A stretch of DNA of 64,000 nt from Megascapheus bottae (GCA_024803745.1 JANJXV010000004.1:57517858-57581857), one strand, 5' to 3'; positions 37,139 through 49,005 are shown, counted from the first letter of the stretch. Numbers and translations: made by a program. Notes: generated by a model not told the origin, from the sequence alone.

Positions 37139-38187
37139 GTGAGTCGCCCCCTTCCCGCTCAACTTCTTCCTCGCTCGTCCCCGCCCCGAGTCTGCAAGGC
37201 GCCGCGAACCTGAACTTCTACGCGCCCGTGGGCGCCCGCGCGCCCAGGGTCCCTAAGTGGCCGACACCGCTCGAACCTCCAGCCCCTGGGTCCCCGGTGT
37301 CCAGGTCCTTGGCTCTCTGCATAACCCGGTCACCCTACCGATGGCTAAAATGAGGTCCAGCCTGTCCTGGGAAGCTGCCGTCGCCTCTCGCGGCGCCCCG
37401 CGCCCTTGGCGGGCTGCGGGTGTGATTTCCCCTTCTGCTTCCTTTGGGGTTCCGATCAATGGGGGGGGGGGTTTACTTTACTTTTAAAAGTCTTGGGCGG
37501 GGTTGGGGTGCTGGGCGACGGCCTAGCCGAATCCTCCCCGAAACCGGAATGAATGCCCTAGTCCGAGCTTGCAAACTAGGAAGGGAGGCCGGCGTACTTG
37601 CAAAGGTCATATTGGCCCTGGACTCCCGTGCGCTGGCCGGTGGGCTTGGCCGCGGCCTTTCCGCCCTCTTCTAGCCGCTCGCATGGTGGAATTAGAGCCT
37701 TGTGGGGTGGGGGGGGGGGAGAGACTGGTTGGAGTATGGTCTAAAGAAATTTCTAGAAAATGCCTCAGGCCTGGACAGCAGCGCCTGTCACGAAGCAGGC
37801 AGGCGGCTGAGGACCCGAGGCGCGCTGGCGGCGTGCGGTACCCGGAGTCGCGGTGTGCCCGGGGGTATCGGCCTTAGGAAACGCGTCTCCCCGACAAGCG
37901 TCCCAGACCCCAGGCGCAGAGAAACCTGAGGCGGCGGTGGATGGGGTGGACGTGGCCCGTGTATCTCCCCGGGGCTGCGTACGTGGGGGACCCGGCGGGC
38001 CCCTTTCAGTGCCTTGCGCCCCTGGCAGAGGGCCTGGCCGTCTGGAGGCCCTGAAGGTGTCACCCTGTCCCCTTTCTCCCAGTCCTTTTGTTTTTTCCGC
38101 CTTCTCCAGTCGTAGAGTCAGTCCTCCTTACAGTCTTCCCCTTGGGAAGCCCTCACCGGTACCCCATCTTTGCCCTTTGCTGTCCAG

Positions 38188-38392
38188 GAGGCGGCGAGGA
38201 CAGCTTCCTGCAAGGCGCTTCCCCGCTGGCGTCTCCCGGAGGCTCTCCTAAAGCTTCCCCGACGCCCGCTCACGCCACGCCGGGGACCCCGCTGGCCTCT
38301 GCGCAGGCCCCCCGGGTAGATCTGCAAGGGGCTGAACTCTGGAAGCGCTTTCACGAGATTGGGACTGAGATGATCATCACCAAAGCCGGCAG
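38188..38392 (+). CDS. Tbx18: Tbx18 coding exon 2 (linker and start of T-box)
   Basis: Second coding exon, 205 nt, entered in phase 1 and left in phase 2. It encodes the acidic/Ser-Pro-Gly linker (residues about 103-147, with [12 protein letters not shown]) and then the start of the T-box: [12 protein letters not shown] at about residues 146-157, followed by [14 protein letters not shown]. The conserved LWKRF and [11 protein letters not shown] strings are diagnostic of T-box domains. The acceptor is CAG at 38185-38187, immediately followed by GAG, so two acceptors three bases apart are possible (a NAGNAG site). Both keep the frame and differ by one Gly codon. I chose the CAG acceptor because CAG is normally preferred over GAG. 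The donor is gtaaga at 38393. Intron 1 is 1,049 bp. Confidence 0.94.
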
Positions 38393-39094
38393 GTAAGATG
38401 GAGCCATCGGGGATTACTGCGTGGAGGACCCAGGCCGCTGGAAGGAGTTTTTCCTCTGATGGAGGGGATGTAGCGGCGGGCCCCTCACTTTTAAAGGCCG
38501 GTTTGACTGACCCTAGTGTGGTCCCGAAGGGCCCCCGGAGGCCTAGGTCTTCGGGTTGCTGCAGTTTAGAATTCGAAGCAGTTACAGATTCAAGGTCGGT
38601 TCTTTAGGTTGTAGTTACCTGTTCTGGAACTAGAGAATTAAAAAAAAAAATGAGGAATATTCTAAAGTTGACTTTCTAGGTTGTTCCTGGATCATATTTC
38701 CTGACACTTCAAAAATATGAAATAAATGTGCTGTGTTCATATACTAGGATGAAAAGTAACTGTGACTTTTCATTATGATATGTGTTTAATCATTTATGGC
38801 TATAAGAACAATAACTCTAATTTTAAAAATCATCCTGTTTATATAATTACAGTTACAATATTCAGTTTTTTTTCTACACGAAATCTAACCTGTGTGCTTA
38901 AATTTGGTGAAGAATGCTAAAAAAATGTGCTTTTTTTTGAAGTATGAAACTTGCGCATCTATCACTCAGTAAAACAAACGAATTTGTTGGCGAGATCATA
39001 CAAATTTGAGGTAGGAAACATTTGCATTTTAAAGTTTTCAAGTTTTCAATTAATTTAGTGCAAGGAGATATATGGATGTTTCCTTAAATGGAAC

Positions 39095-39096
<2 letters not shown>

Positions 39097-39134
<38 letters not shown>
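39097..39134 (+). repeat. (CA)n microsatellite in intron 2
   Basis: About 19 CA units. The rest of intron 2 (38640-40300) is AT-rich with no recognised repeat. Confidence 0.95.
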
Positions 39135-40333
39135 CCCTTTCAGAGAGTACACATGGTAAAAACCTGGATAGCAAAAAAGTATCCAAACTTATTAGAAATT
39201 ACAAAAACTTATTTTATTGAATCCATATGTTACCTTCTACATTTTCACAGAGCTTTTATTAATGATTCAAATTTGGTCTTCAACAACACAAAGCAACAGT
39301 TGTCTTGTAAAGGATATAGTTAAACACCTTTATTCTTTATCTTACAGGTGCACTGAAGTAACACTACAGCAGCCAATGTATTAAACTATTTTCATGCTTA
39401 ATCATGGGCTTTTTTTCTCTGCCTGTGTTCTTGGTATAGCATTGCTGTTACTGAAGATTGTGTTATTTTGTTAAGTTAACCAAAGTTAGATTCTCTGGAA
39501 GAGTCCCAGATATGTCATTGAAAGAACATTTAAAAAGAATACATGTCTGTATTTTTATATACAATCATTTGCCTACCTCTTTCTTTAGTGGTCAATTTCT
39601 TTTGACAGGATAGATACATTTATTTTGCATTTCTTTTGATATGCATCTCAGGGAAGTCAAGAGAAAAGGGATTTTCATTACCAAAGTTTAAAGTAACTAA
39701 GGTGAAAAAAAGGAACATTTTTGAAATAGGGTGGGGGAAAGAATGACTGGTAAATATACGTTGTGTTTAGTTTCTGTTTTCAATAAAGAAGTTTTACTAT
39801 ACCTTTCAAATTTAGAGCAAGTTTTGCACTTCACCTTCGCCATGCTGCAGACAGGAAGTCCTGTCTCAATAAAGAACATATTGTTTGGTTATAGCATGGC
39901 ACATTGGCTCCTTGTGGTTTTTTTTATAACCCTTTTAAAATTTCACATCATAAGATGTTTTATCACCTTTCAGAAATTTGAAAATTCAGTTCCTACCATT
40001 TGGTACATTTTAATATTTGTATTTATTAAAGCAAATGTGCTTATTGATTTTGTTTAAGAAGTGGTTTCTTTAGTGCCATTATTTCTGAAATGCAGAATTC
40101 TTTTATTTTTAGCTCTACTGACACTTCAGTAAGCAGGGACGACATGTGCGCAGGGTACAACAAATTGCATTTAAAAACTTCTGTGTTCTGGCACTTTATA
40201 TTACCAAGTGAATGCTATAAAATGTTTCTACATTTAGAATAGATATTCGAGAGGAATCTTTGTTATACACATTCTTTATTCTTAATCACAAACAAAAGCA
40301 AAACCAAACCTCCTTCTCTTGCTCTCTGAACAG

Positions 40334-40435
40334 GCGCATGTTTCCCGCAATGAGAGTGAAGATTTCAGGATTAGATCCTCACCAGCAGTATTATATTGCC
40401 ATGGATATTGTACCAGTGGACAATAAACGATACAG
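40334..40435 (+). CDS. Tbx18: Tbx18 coding exon 3 (T-box core)
   Basis: Third coding exon, 102 nt, phase 2 on both sides. It encodes [20 protein letters not shown] and then [14 protein letters not shown] (about residues 171-205). The RMFP and GLDP strings are core T-box motifs. The acceptor follows a strong pyrimidine tract (ctccttctcttgctctctg) and aacag at 40333; the donor is gtacag at 40436. The Arg codon at each end is split as AG|G, and the neighbouring exons supply the missing G, which confirms both junctions. Intron 2 (38393-40333) is 1,941 bp. Confidence 0.95.
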
Positions 40436-41654
40436 GTACAGAGATTAGATACAGGATAAGAAAACATCAGGGTTTTGCAGACAGCACTTGTTTTATCTGT
40501 GACAACTGTGATCTCTCCCAAGTCTGTAGATTTTCCAGATCTCTGGATTCCGGCTGTCCAGATGGGGCCTTGTACAGCAAACAGGGAAATTTGTTTTTGT
40601 TTTCTATTTTTGCTTTTAATAGATGCAGAAATGTCTCCAGTCATTGAGACTTTAAAAGGCTAATTTGGTGTAGTTTAACTCAAGATACTTTTGTGCTAAT
40701 TCATATTTCAGTTCCAGTTTTGAGATGAAATGTAATGTCAAGTTTGTAGAGACCCATTCTACTGAATACAGTGTTACATTTTCTTCTTGAAGTTTTGTTC
40801 TTCACATTTAGTTTTTTTTTGTCTTGTTACATTCAAAATCGTAAGAGTTATAGGCATTTCTCCTTTAAATTGTTCATGTACAAGTTAGAAAAGTAATATG
40901 TTCTAATAAACTGTGATATTAAGATAGCTCTGAACTGGTAATGAATTGTTACCCTTGGCTTGTTTTATTGGTTGGAAGTTAAGAATTGTTTTATGAAAAT
41001 TTTATAATAATTGGATTTAGAACGAATTGTATTTATTTAAACATTAGGTAAACTTTTAAAAGATATGTGTTCTACAGTTTCAAGGCAAACTTTGCCCTCT
41101 CACTTTTACACAAAAGCAAATCACGAATTTTAAATGGCAGTGCCTTTTATTTTTCTGAATATTTTAGTGCTAAAAGTTTCTAAAAGGAAGTGTTGATTTT
41201 AAAGTTTTCTCCTCTGTCTTTTTCCCTCTTATTCCTTTCTCTTTTTCTGTAATGTGCACACAGTAAACTAAGTTTTAAAATAAAGTTAGATTTTTCAAAT
41301 TACTTAAATATTTTGACTTGTTCTGTGAAGAAATCTTAGGATTTTGAAAGCACACAGATTTTAATTTAATGTAGATAGACCTATGAAATAATACAAAATG
41401 TGTGACAAAATTGAATGTTAATAAATTCTTTAATAAATAAAAGAAAAAAATGAATACAAATTTAAAAATGGTAAAAAATTGAATTTTATTTGTCCTTTTA
41501 TATAAGGTATACCACTTGTTTTAAGTATTTAGAAATTCTGCTAAAATTATTTAGTGCCTAATGACAATTGGAAAGCATTGATTTATTAAATATATGTGAC
41601 TTAAAACTCATATTGTGATTTGGGTTGTGCTGAGAAAAAGAATGGGATTTTCTT

Positions 41655-41885
41655 TTACAAATTAATGTTATTATAGAGGTGATGTTCATTGAGGTTACAG
41701 TTACATAAGTCAGATAAAGAATACACTTCTTTTTGGACAGTGTCACACCTTCCCTCACTTTCTCCCAGTTTTTCTCTCTTGTCCTCATCCACAAATTGTA
41801 TAATCCATTTTCAATAGAGTGTCTAGTGAGTACCACTTCAGCATTTGTTCAGCCTTTGTCTTTATATTTCTGTGGTCCCTGTAAT
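41655..41885 (-). mobile_element. Old LINE-1 3' UTR fragment, intron 3
   Basis: Reverse-strand sequence (gttattatagaggtgatgtt, ctttttggacagtgtcacac, gtgtctagtgagtaccactt) colinear with the interrupted copy at 49790-50450. Confidence 0.7.
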
Positions 41886-42249
41886 TCTTCCTGGAGCTGG
41901 AAATCATTTTCTGAGTTTTAATCTTGCTTTTTCTTCCAAAATGTCTTTTATAAAATTTCAAAATTTTATTTTTACTAAATCACTTTTTATGTACTTTCTT
42001 AGAAAAATAAATAAAAATTTATTTTAAAAAGTAAGGATAATTTAAAAATCAGTATTAAAATGTTAAATTTTAAAGATCACATGGTAAAACATAAGTTTGT
42101 TTTAAGTTATATCGCACCTTAAGAAATATATTTTTAACATTAGTATTTAACGTGTTTTACAAAGAATGTGTAAGTCTAGCATTTATTTCTTAGTGAATGT
42201 GGAATTTTGAACTGTTCAATATGCATAATTTTGCAGTTTTGACCAAGTT

Positions 42250-42690
42250 CATAACCATTTTTTCTTTTTTTCATATATTTTTATTGTAATTGCAATTAAT
42301 AAAAAGGTCACATTATATTCACCAGAAAGAAAGTGCATTACTTCACAAACATTGATACCCTTTCTCATGTCTTGGTCCCCATTTCCTTCCCCCTGCCCCC
42401 GCCCCTTATCTTGTTTTCCCCCCTTCCCTATTCGATTTTACATAACGAAAAACGCATATATACAATATATCAGATAACAAGGTGAAATACTGTAATAATA
42501 TGAGATAACCAAGGGACAGCAAAAGAGATGAGAGATAATATAGTACATTAAGGACAACAATCACTCATTATATGGCTTTTGTTTCTATATCCTGGAGGTC
42601 CTTTTGTTTAGCTTCATACTATATATGGCCTATGTATCTAGGTTTTGTTCTATTGTAAATCTCTGCTAGGAGAGCCCCAAGTACATAACT
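42250..42690 (-). mobile_element. LINE-1 3' end fragment, intron 3
   Basis: Reverse strand: tttttattgtaattgcaatt, aacattgataccctttctca, gtcttggtccccatttcc, aggacaacaatcactcatta. Flanking sequences aagttcataaccatttt and aagtacataactatttt (15/17) look like a target duplication. Confidence 0.85.
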
Positions 42691-43179
42691 ATTTTGGTAG
42701 TAATCAGATTCATATAAAAATATAGCTTTTTCACATTTCTAATATTTTCATTATATTTCCCAACTGTTTCAGCATTGTTAGAAAATTTTGGCAATCTCTC
42801 TCAGACAATGGTATTCGGTCAAGTTACAAGACTGACAATTGTAATGTAAAATTAATAGTCATAAAATCTCACTGATAAGAACTTAAAAATTACAGAATAC
42901 TAATTAAAGGAAGATTTTTAAACATTTGTGATGTAACTCCCTAAAAAAGGAATTAAAAACTACATGGCATATTAGACACAAAAGAATGAAATATAGGACC
43001 ACAATTGAAGCAAAGAGGCTCATTAGAGATATGATGAGACTGTTTCATGCTATTTACAAAAAGAAATTTGCACACTACACAAAAGACTTTTTAAAGACTA
43101 TTGGCAAGTTATTGTTATAAGATTGTATGCAATGTTTAATATACACATGGATGGAAAATATCTAAAAATATTTCTTGTT

Positions 43180-43245
43180 TTCTTATCCTTCCTTCTTCCT
43201 TCCTTCCTTCCTTCGTTCCTTCCATCCTTCCTTCCTTCTTTTTTT
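43180..43245 (+). repeat. (TTCC)n microsatellite, followed by ID-like SINE remnant to about 43325
   Basis: TTCC tract, then reverse-strand ID-like phrases (gggattaaacttaggattt). Confidence 0.8.
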
Positions 43246-43496
43246 TTCTTGTTGTCGTTGTTGTATCAGGGATTAAACTTAGGATTTGCTGTTTAGGTAC
43301 TAAATAACCTAAGCCATACCTGCAGATCAGAGACCTTAGTTTTTGAACTAACATTAGTAAATTATCATCTTAGATTTTCAGACATTGCTTGTTACTTAAA
43401 ACTTCCTTATTTAAGCATTTTATTTTTATTCAATTTGCTTGACATTAAAATAAACAGAATAGGATTTTTTACTTAATTAGAAAAGCAATATTAAAC

Positions 43497-43955
43497 CCAG
43501 GCACTGGTAGCTCATACTGGTAATCTTATCTGTACTGGAGGTCTGAAATCTGAGGATTGTGGCAGGGAAAATTTGAGAGATTGTTTTTTCCTTTTGTCGT
43601 TCATAGGACTTGAATTTAGGGCCTAGGTATTGTCTCTGAGCTCCACCCCCCTCCAAGATTAGTGCTCTACCACTTTGAGCCATAGCTCCACTTCCTGTTC
43701 TCTGGTGGTTAATTGGAGATGAGAATCTCATGGACTTTCTTATCCATGCTGGATTGGAACTGTGATCCTCATATCACACTTGAGCCACCAGTACCTGGCA
43801 AGTTTCTGAGACTTTCATCTCCAATTAATCAGTAAACAGCCAGAAGTGGAGCTGTGGCTCAAATGATAGAGCATAAATCTTAAGTGATAAAACTAATAGA
43901 CAGCATACAGACTCTGACTTTAAGACTTACTATGTAGCAAAAAAACAAAATAAAA
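43497..43955 (+). mobile_element. B1-Geo SINE (+) interrupted by a second B1-Geo SINE (-)
   Basis: Outer copy: head 43497-43581 (aggcactggtagctcatact) and remainder 43800-43955 (cagccagaagtggagctgtg). Inner reverse copy: 43582-43799 (ggacttgaatttagggccta, ggtggttaattggagatgag, cttgagccaccagtacctgg). The outer copy resumes at the expected internal position. Confidence 0.85.
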
Positions 43956-44806
43956 AGGAATCTGTCTCTTTGATTTGTTTTGTATTATGTTGGTACATCA
44001 TTAATGATCTGAAAGTTCTAGATACAAAAGATATAGTCTTGATGAGTCTAAAATAATTTGCTATTTTGATACTTTAGAGAGAACTACTAATAAAAACTTA
44101 AAATGTTAAAAATATAAATAAATAAAAATAAGAATGTAAAGGAAAAGGAAAGAAAAACAAAGGAAAGCAACGGTAATTTTATTTGCTGTCATTTTCAAGG
44201 AGTGATTTGCACTTTAGTGGTGTTGGAAAGACATTTTTTAAAAGTTTCTTACAGAAATAAAGAAGTAAAATAGATTGTCACTTTCATTTTATAATTATTC
44301 AGAAAATTTAAGTTAAATAGAATTGCCTTATTCTCAGCTTATCGTAGACAAAAACTTAGAAGTGATATCAGATAAAACTATTTTTCCTGTAAAAACATGG
44401 AAATTTCCTCTGGTATGTCTACCTCATCAGCTTGAATGTAATGTAAAATAGGAGGTGATCTTTAAGGAAACTGAATATTTAAGATAAAACTCTCAAATGT
44501 TTTAGGTTTTCTTAAAAGGAGGCTTGCCAATTTCATAGTTATTTTCTAATCATTTCAGTATTAAGGTAAAAATAGAAAGTATCACATATAGATGGAAAGT
44601 CTATATGAATTCCATATGAAAGTATAATTCCTTAGGATTAAGATACTTGCCTTATGAGAATATGCATATTTTTCATTCGTCCTTATTTACCCTGAGTTGT
44701 AAGTAGACCCCCCACTATTTCAGAAACTGAAAAGTGCTTGAAGGCTTATTTCAAGTGCAAAGAGAAAACCAGTATATTCTAGACTTATTTAGAAAGGATA
44801 CACCTT

Positions 44807-44998
44807 GGCCGGGAGTTTGGCCTAATGGTAAGAGCGTTTACCTAACATTCACGAAGACCCAGGTTCAATTGCTTGGTACCACATACTTAGAGCTGGAAGT
44901 GGTGCTGTGGCTCAAGTAGTAGGGCACTAGCCTTGAGAAAACCCAAGGACACTTCTCAGGCTCTGAGTTCAAGCCCCAAGACTGGCAAAAAAAAAAAA
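44807..44998 (+). mobile_element. IDL-Geo dimeric SINE next to Tbx18 exon 4
   Basis: ID-like unit (ggccgggagtttggcctaat, acgaagacccaggttcaatt), Geo unit (gctggaagtggtgctgtggc, gagttcaagccccaagac) and a 12-A tail ending 88 bp before the exon. Confidence 0.92.
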
Positions 44999-45086
44999 GT
45001 ACACATTTTGTATGATGCTAATAAGTTAAGTTGGAAATTCCAGGAAAAGGATAGTTCATATTTTGAGTCTTTTCTTTGCTTCCTAG

Positions 45087-45258
45087 GTATGTTTACCACA
45101 GCTCTAAATGGATGGTGGCAGGTAATGCTGACTCCCCTGTACCACCCAGGGTATATATTCATCCAGACTCGCCTGCTTCTGGAGAGACTTGGATGAGACA
45201 AGTGATCAGCTTCGATAAGCTGAAGCTCACCAACAATGAACTGGATGACCAAGGCCAT
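45087..45258 (+). CDS. Tbx18: Tbx18 coding exon 4 (T-box, YVYHSSKW region)
   Basis: Fourth coding exon, 172 nt, entered in phase 2 and ending in phase 0. It encodes residues 206-262, starting [20 protein letters not shown] and ending with [17 protein letters not shown]. These are the central T-box strands, with the [21 protein letters not shown] and SPASGE signatures. The acceptor is tcctag at 45086 and the donor gtgagt at 45259. An IDL-Geo SINE ends only 88 bp upstream, so the natural branch point and pyrimidine tract lie in a short strip of non-SINE DNA. Intron 3 is 4,651 bp. Confidence 0.96.
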
Positions 45259-45309
45259 GTGAGTAAAACATAGATCTAATACATCACAATTAAGACTACA
45301 CAGGTGGCT

Positions 45310-45720
45310 GGAACACGTCTAAGATCACAGGGTTGCTTTCTGGTTGATCATATTTGCATATGAGACTATGCACTATGCATTAATGTTGGAATGAAAGAGC
45401 ACAAGGCAGAAATCTTCTTTTAACACTAAAACATTTGTGTCAGATCCCATGAGATGCTAATTATTCTACTCAGAATATGCTTGGGAGTTGGGTAAACGTG
45501 GGTAATGATTTATTGTATCCTCTCTGTGTCTAGCTCTTTTTCCCAGCTGAGTTTCATTGCTTCTCAATAACGACTGGAGCTTAAGCTATGTGTTCCATCT
45601 GCAAGTTCCCAATTGTTTTGTAATGACATCTAATGTGTCAAAGTATGTTACAACAATAATTCCTTTTATTCCTCAAACTGTTGAAATATGATCCTGAAGT
45701 CAAAGTTCAGCCATTCCAAC
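45310..45720. promoter_or_regulatory. Candidate intronic regulatory block, intron 4 start
   Basis: Repeat-free DNA just after exon 4 with an octamer-like ATTTGCATAT at 45352-45361, a nearby ATGCATTAAT and further TAAT cores. A candidate POU/homeodomain-bound element; not shown to be conserved here. Confidence 0.3.
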
Positions 45721-45764
45721 AATGTGGTTATTTTTAACATATTGTTTTTGCAAATTGCTTTTTC

Positions 45765-45872
45765 TTATGGTTGGTTATGGGACTTGAACTCAGGGCTTGG
45801 GCACTGTCTCTGAGGTTTTTGCTCAAGGCTAGTGGTCTACCATTTTGAGCCACAGTGCTATTTCCTACATAC
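45765..45872 (-). mobile_element. Solo Geo SINE monomer, intron 4
   Basis: gggacttgaactcagggctt, gggcactgtctctgaggttt, ttgagccacagtgctattt in reverse orientation, without head. Confidence 0.7.
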
Positions 45873-46009
45873 TGCTTTTAGATGAAGTTTAATAAGTAAC
45901 TAGCTATCTGGTGATTTCTGTTCAAGTGGATAGTGGGTTACAGTTTCTGTTGTTTGAGACTTTTGATTGAAACAGCTGAAATGTATGTCTTTTTACAATT
46001 AATTAATTA

Positions 46010-46200
46010 ATTGTGTCAATTCTGGAGTGTGAATTTAAAACCTTAATGTGCTTACTTTGATATTTTGCTCAGGGTTGGTGCTCAGACCACTCAACCCTCA
46101 TCTCCACCTAGCTTTTAATGGTTAATTGGATTGCTGGAACCTCCATCCTCCAATCTCAGCCTTCTTAGTAGCTAGGATTAGAGGCATGAGCTTGGCTGAA
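46010..46200 (-). mobile_element. B1-Geo composite SINE, diverged
   Basis: Reverse: gctcagggttggtgctcaga, ttaatggttaattggattgc, tagtagctaggattagaggc. Confidence 0.65.
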
Positions 46201-46826
46201 ATACCTTCTATAGAAAACAGTGTTCATTTCTTAAAGGGGTAACATGAACTGTTTATGAATAATCTTTTTTTTTTGGACATTCTGGGATTTGGCCTTACAC
46301 TTGCTCTATCACTTGACCCAGCTATGAATAAATATAAATGAAGTACATCATGAAGAGTATCTTAAGTACTTTACTTTGTGAAAACCTTGGACTACTTAAT
46401 TTTAACTGGAGCACAAATGCAGGCTATAGATCTAATAAAATTTCACATAGTAGTGCCTTTGTTTAGTTGTTACCTTTTATAATTTATAACAGATTAAAAT
46501 GTAGTTTTCTTTTGTTCATATCTTTTAATATACTACTTTGTTTTCTTTTTTTACTTTTGTTTTGAATGATACTAGGGATTGAACAAGGCCTTTTCACTTG
46601 GTAGGCAGTGACTTGAGTCAAGTACCTAGACGTCTGTTTCTGTTTCTACGTTTATTTTTACAATCTCACATAGTCAAATTATAACAATTATTTGTTAACT
46701 TGGATTCACTGAGAGATTATTGGTTTCTTTCTCATTGAAAGAGCTGACTGAAATGTTGGAGTCATTCTTTTTGTTTTTAATAGAAAATTTTAGATTAAAT
46801 TGCATTTGTAACTGCTTATTTTTTTA

Positions 46827-47035
46827 AATAGACTAAGCCCATAATGTTGGCTACTCAGGAGGCTGAGATCTTAGGATTATGCTTTGATCTCTTTACTGCT
46901 AGTCCAGGCAATAAAGTTAATTATTTCTAATTAACAGTCAAAAATCTGGAAGTGGAACCATGGCTCAAATGGTAGAGCACTTGTCTTGAGCAAAAAATAC
47001 ACAGAGTAAATTTTAGCCCTAGGCCTGGAGTTTTC
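46827..47035 (+). mobile_element. B1-Geo composite SINE
   Basis: cataatgttggctactcagg, aggctgagatcttaggatta, ctaattaacagtcaaaaatc, gaagtggaaccatggctcaa, then a (CA)n tract at 47058-47095. Confidence 0.8.
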
Positions 47036-47055
47036 GCTTGCTCATACATACATGA

Positions 47056-47057
<2 letters not shown>

Positions 47058-47095
<38 letters not shown>
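47058..47095 (+). repeat. (CA)n microsatellite
   Basis: Dinucleotide tract downstream of the SINE tail. Confidence 0.95.
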
Positions 47096-47097
<2 letters not shown>

Positions 47098-47854
47098 CAT
47101 TATATATTTATGACTTCTACAGTTTAAGAATATATCCTAGAAATATATGTGCTGATGTAAAATTATTATATGACATTTGTTTAAAACATAAAAGTCGAAA
47201 GCTAATTGCTTAAACCTAATGAAAATATGTTACTATTACTATTAGGAAAATAAAAAATAATAGAAAATAGATGAAATCTAGACAGATGTATCTTCTGTGA
47301 AATTTTTCTCTTCAGCTTAAAAGGGATGAAATTCATACTGGGAGCAAGCAGGGCTGTTTTTGTGCAATCTGGAAGCAAGGAAATGAAATAAATGCCTTTG
47401 TGAATGTAAATATGTATCTATCAATTGATATCAGAGAAGAATTTAAAAGGGGAAATAAATGGCTTCTTTCCATTGTTTATTAAAATAAAATATTTTTGTA
47501 AACTTTGTAAAATGTTATCTAACCTAGTTGGAAAGAGAAGGAAAGGTGCACAATGACCATTTATGCTGGGCTAGGTGGAGGATAGAATCTTATTTTAGCA
47601 AGAAATATAGGGAGAGCTTCCTAGATGTGTCTGTTGTATTGACTTAGCTTGATGGTCCTAAATGTATTATATCAGAGATTATGAATTTCCTTGTGGTTCT
47701 ATTATTGTTTGTGACTCAGCATCAAAGAAGACATACCACCATTTCTAAGTCAACCACCACTTTCCTAACAGAGGCCTCTCAGGGCCTTACTCCTGTGCTA
47801 TTCCTCTACGTGCCCCCCGCCCCAACCCCAGCAGTTCTAAAGAAAGTTACTATA

Positions 47855-48050
47855 GCTTCTCAAGAGGCTATGATCTGTCAATTGTAGTTCCAAGCCAACC
47901 TATACAGACATCTGAGAGACTTTTAATCTAGTATATCCAGTTAACCAGCAAAAAATCCTGAAAGTGGAGGCATGGCTTACATGGTAGTACCTCAGCTTTG
48001 AATAAAGAAGCGGAGCTGGCGTGTGAAGCTGAGAGTTCAAGAGAAACAAT
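47855..48050 (+). mobile_element. B1-Geo composite SINE, diverged
   Basis: tctcaagaggctatgatctg, ccagttaaccagcaaaaaat, gtggaggcatggcttacatg, gctgagagttcaag. Confidence 0.65.
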
Positions 48051-48250
48051 TATGGGCTCAACTGAGAAATGATGTTCTAAATCACTTTTCTACAATGCCA
48101 TCCTCTTAGTTCTTGTTTAACTGTAGTAAGGATGTGGGAGTGTGCAGCATTGTGATTGGAGAACTTCATGTAGACTTGAGACTTGATTCTATTTTTTGTT
48201 TATTATTATTTTTATATTTATATTTATTCATTCATTAATAAATGAATACA

Positions 48251-48490
48251 TTTTTGGTCGGTCATAGGACTTGAACTTTGGGCCTAGAATTTTTGTCCCT
48301 GAGCTCTTCAGCTCAAGGCTAATGCTCTGCTAATTGAGCCACAGCGCCACTTCCAGTTTTCTGGTAGTTAATTGGAATTAATAGAAAGTCTCATGGACTT
48401 TCCTGCCCCTGCCTGGCTTTCAACAGTAATCCTCAGATCTCAGCCACCAGAGTTGCTGTGATTACAGGTGTGAGCCACTGGAGCCTGCTA
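48251..48490 (-). mobile_element. B1-Geo composite SINE
   Basis: Reverse: ggtcggtcataggacttgaa, gagctcttcagctcaaggct, ttgagccacagcgccacttc, gattacaggtgtgagccact. Confidence 0.88.
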
Positions 48491-48539
48491 TTTATTTTTT
48501 TATTTATGGGGAAATTTGTTGTGGTTGTTATTCTGGAGG

Positions 48540-48860
48540 GGGGATTATTGGGGATTGAATTTAGAGCCTTTCATTTGCAATGCAAATGCTCTGCCACTTG
48601 AGTCTTGCTTCTACAACACCCTCCCCCATTTCCTGTTGGTTTTTTCCAGGGTAGTGTCTCACTTTATCCCTAGACATCTAGGCTGAGTATCTCCTACTTG
48701 TGTTCCCAGTGTTGCTGGGATAACAGGATCATACAGCCCTATCCACCATTTGTTGAGATGTGAGTCTCAAAAACTTTTATGCCCAAGTTGATTTCAAACT
48801 GAATTCCCATGATCTCTGTTACAACTATAGGCTCTAGTGACCACACTTGGTTTTTTTACT
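48540..48860 (-). mobile_element. ID/B1-related SINE remnants
   Basis: Reverse-strand ID-like phrases (ggggattgaatttagagcct, atgctctgccacttgagtc) followed by a decayed B1-like stretch (cagtgttgctgggataacag). The classification is uncertain. Confidence 0.5.
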
Positions 48861-48861
48861 T

Positions 48862-49005
48862 TTAATTATTTTATTAGCATATATTATATTGTACAATATA
48901 AGGGGTTTCATTGTGATGTTTTTGTACTGAATATAACGTACTTTCATCATATTTCCTCCTCCTTATTCTGTCTCCCACCACAAAGTTTTATATAAAACAT
49001 TTTAC
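48862..49005 (-). mobile_element. Old LINE-1 3' UTR fragment
   Basis: tattagcatatattatattg, ggggtttcattgtgatgttt, cgtactttcatcatatttcc. Related to the sequence at 51395-51590. Confidence 0.65.

Larger units (their letters stand above)
36280..38560. promoter_or_regulatory. CpG island covering the Tbx18 promoter, exons 1-2 and intron 1
   Basis: CG dinucleotides are dense through the leader, both first exons and intron 1, in contrast to AT-rich, CpG-poor DNA before 36000 and after 38640. The boundaries are by eye. A CpG-island promoter is the norm for developmental T-box genes. Intron 1 also holds G-runs near 37459-37470 and 37708-37720. Confidence 0.85.

Noticed and set aside
41743..41750. T-box half site TCACACCT suggesting autoregulation by Tbx18
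   Set aside because: It lies in an old L1 fragment and the related copy at 49870 has a different sequence; a single 8-mer is expected by chance.
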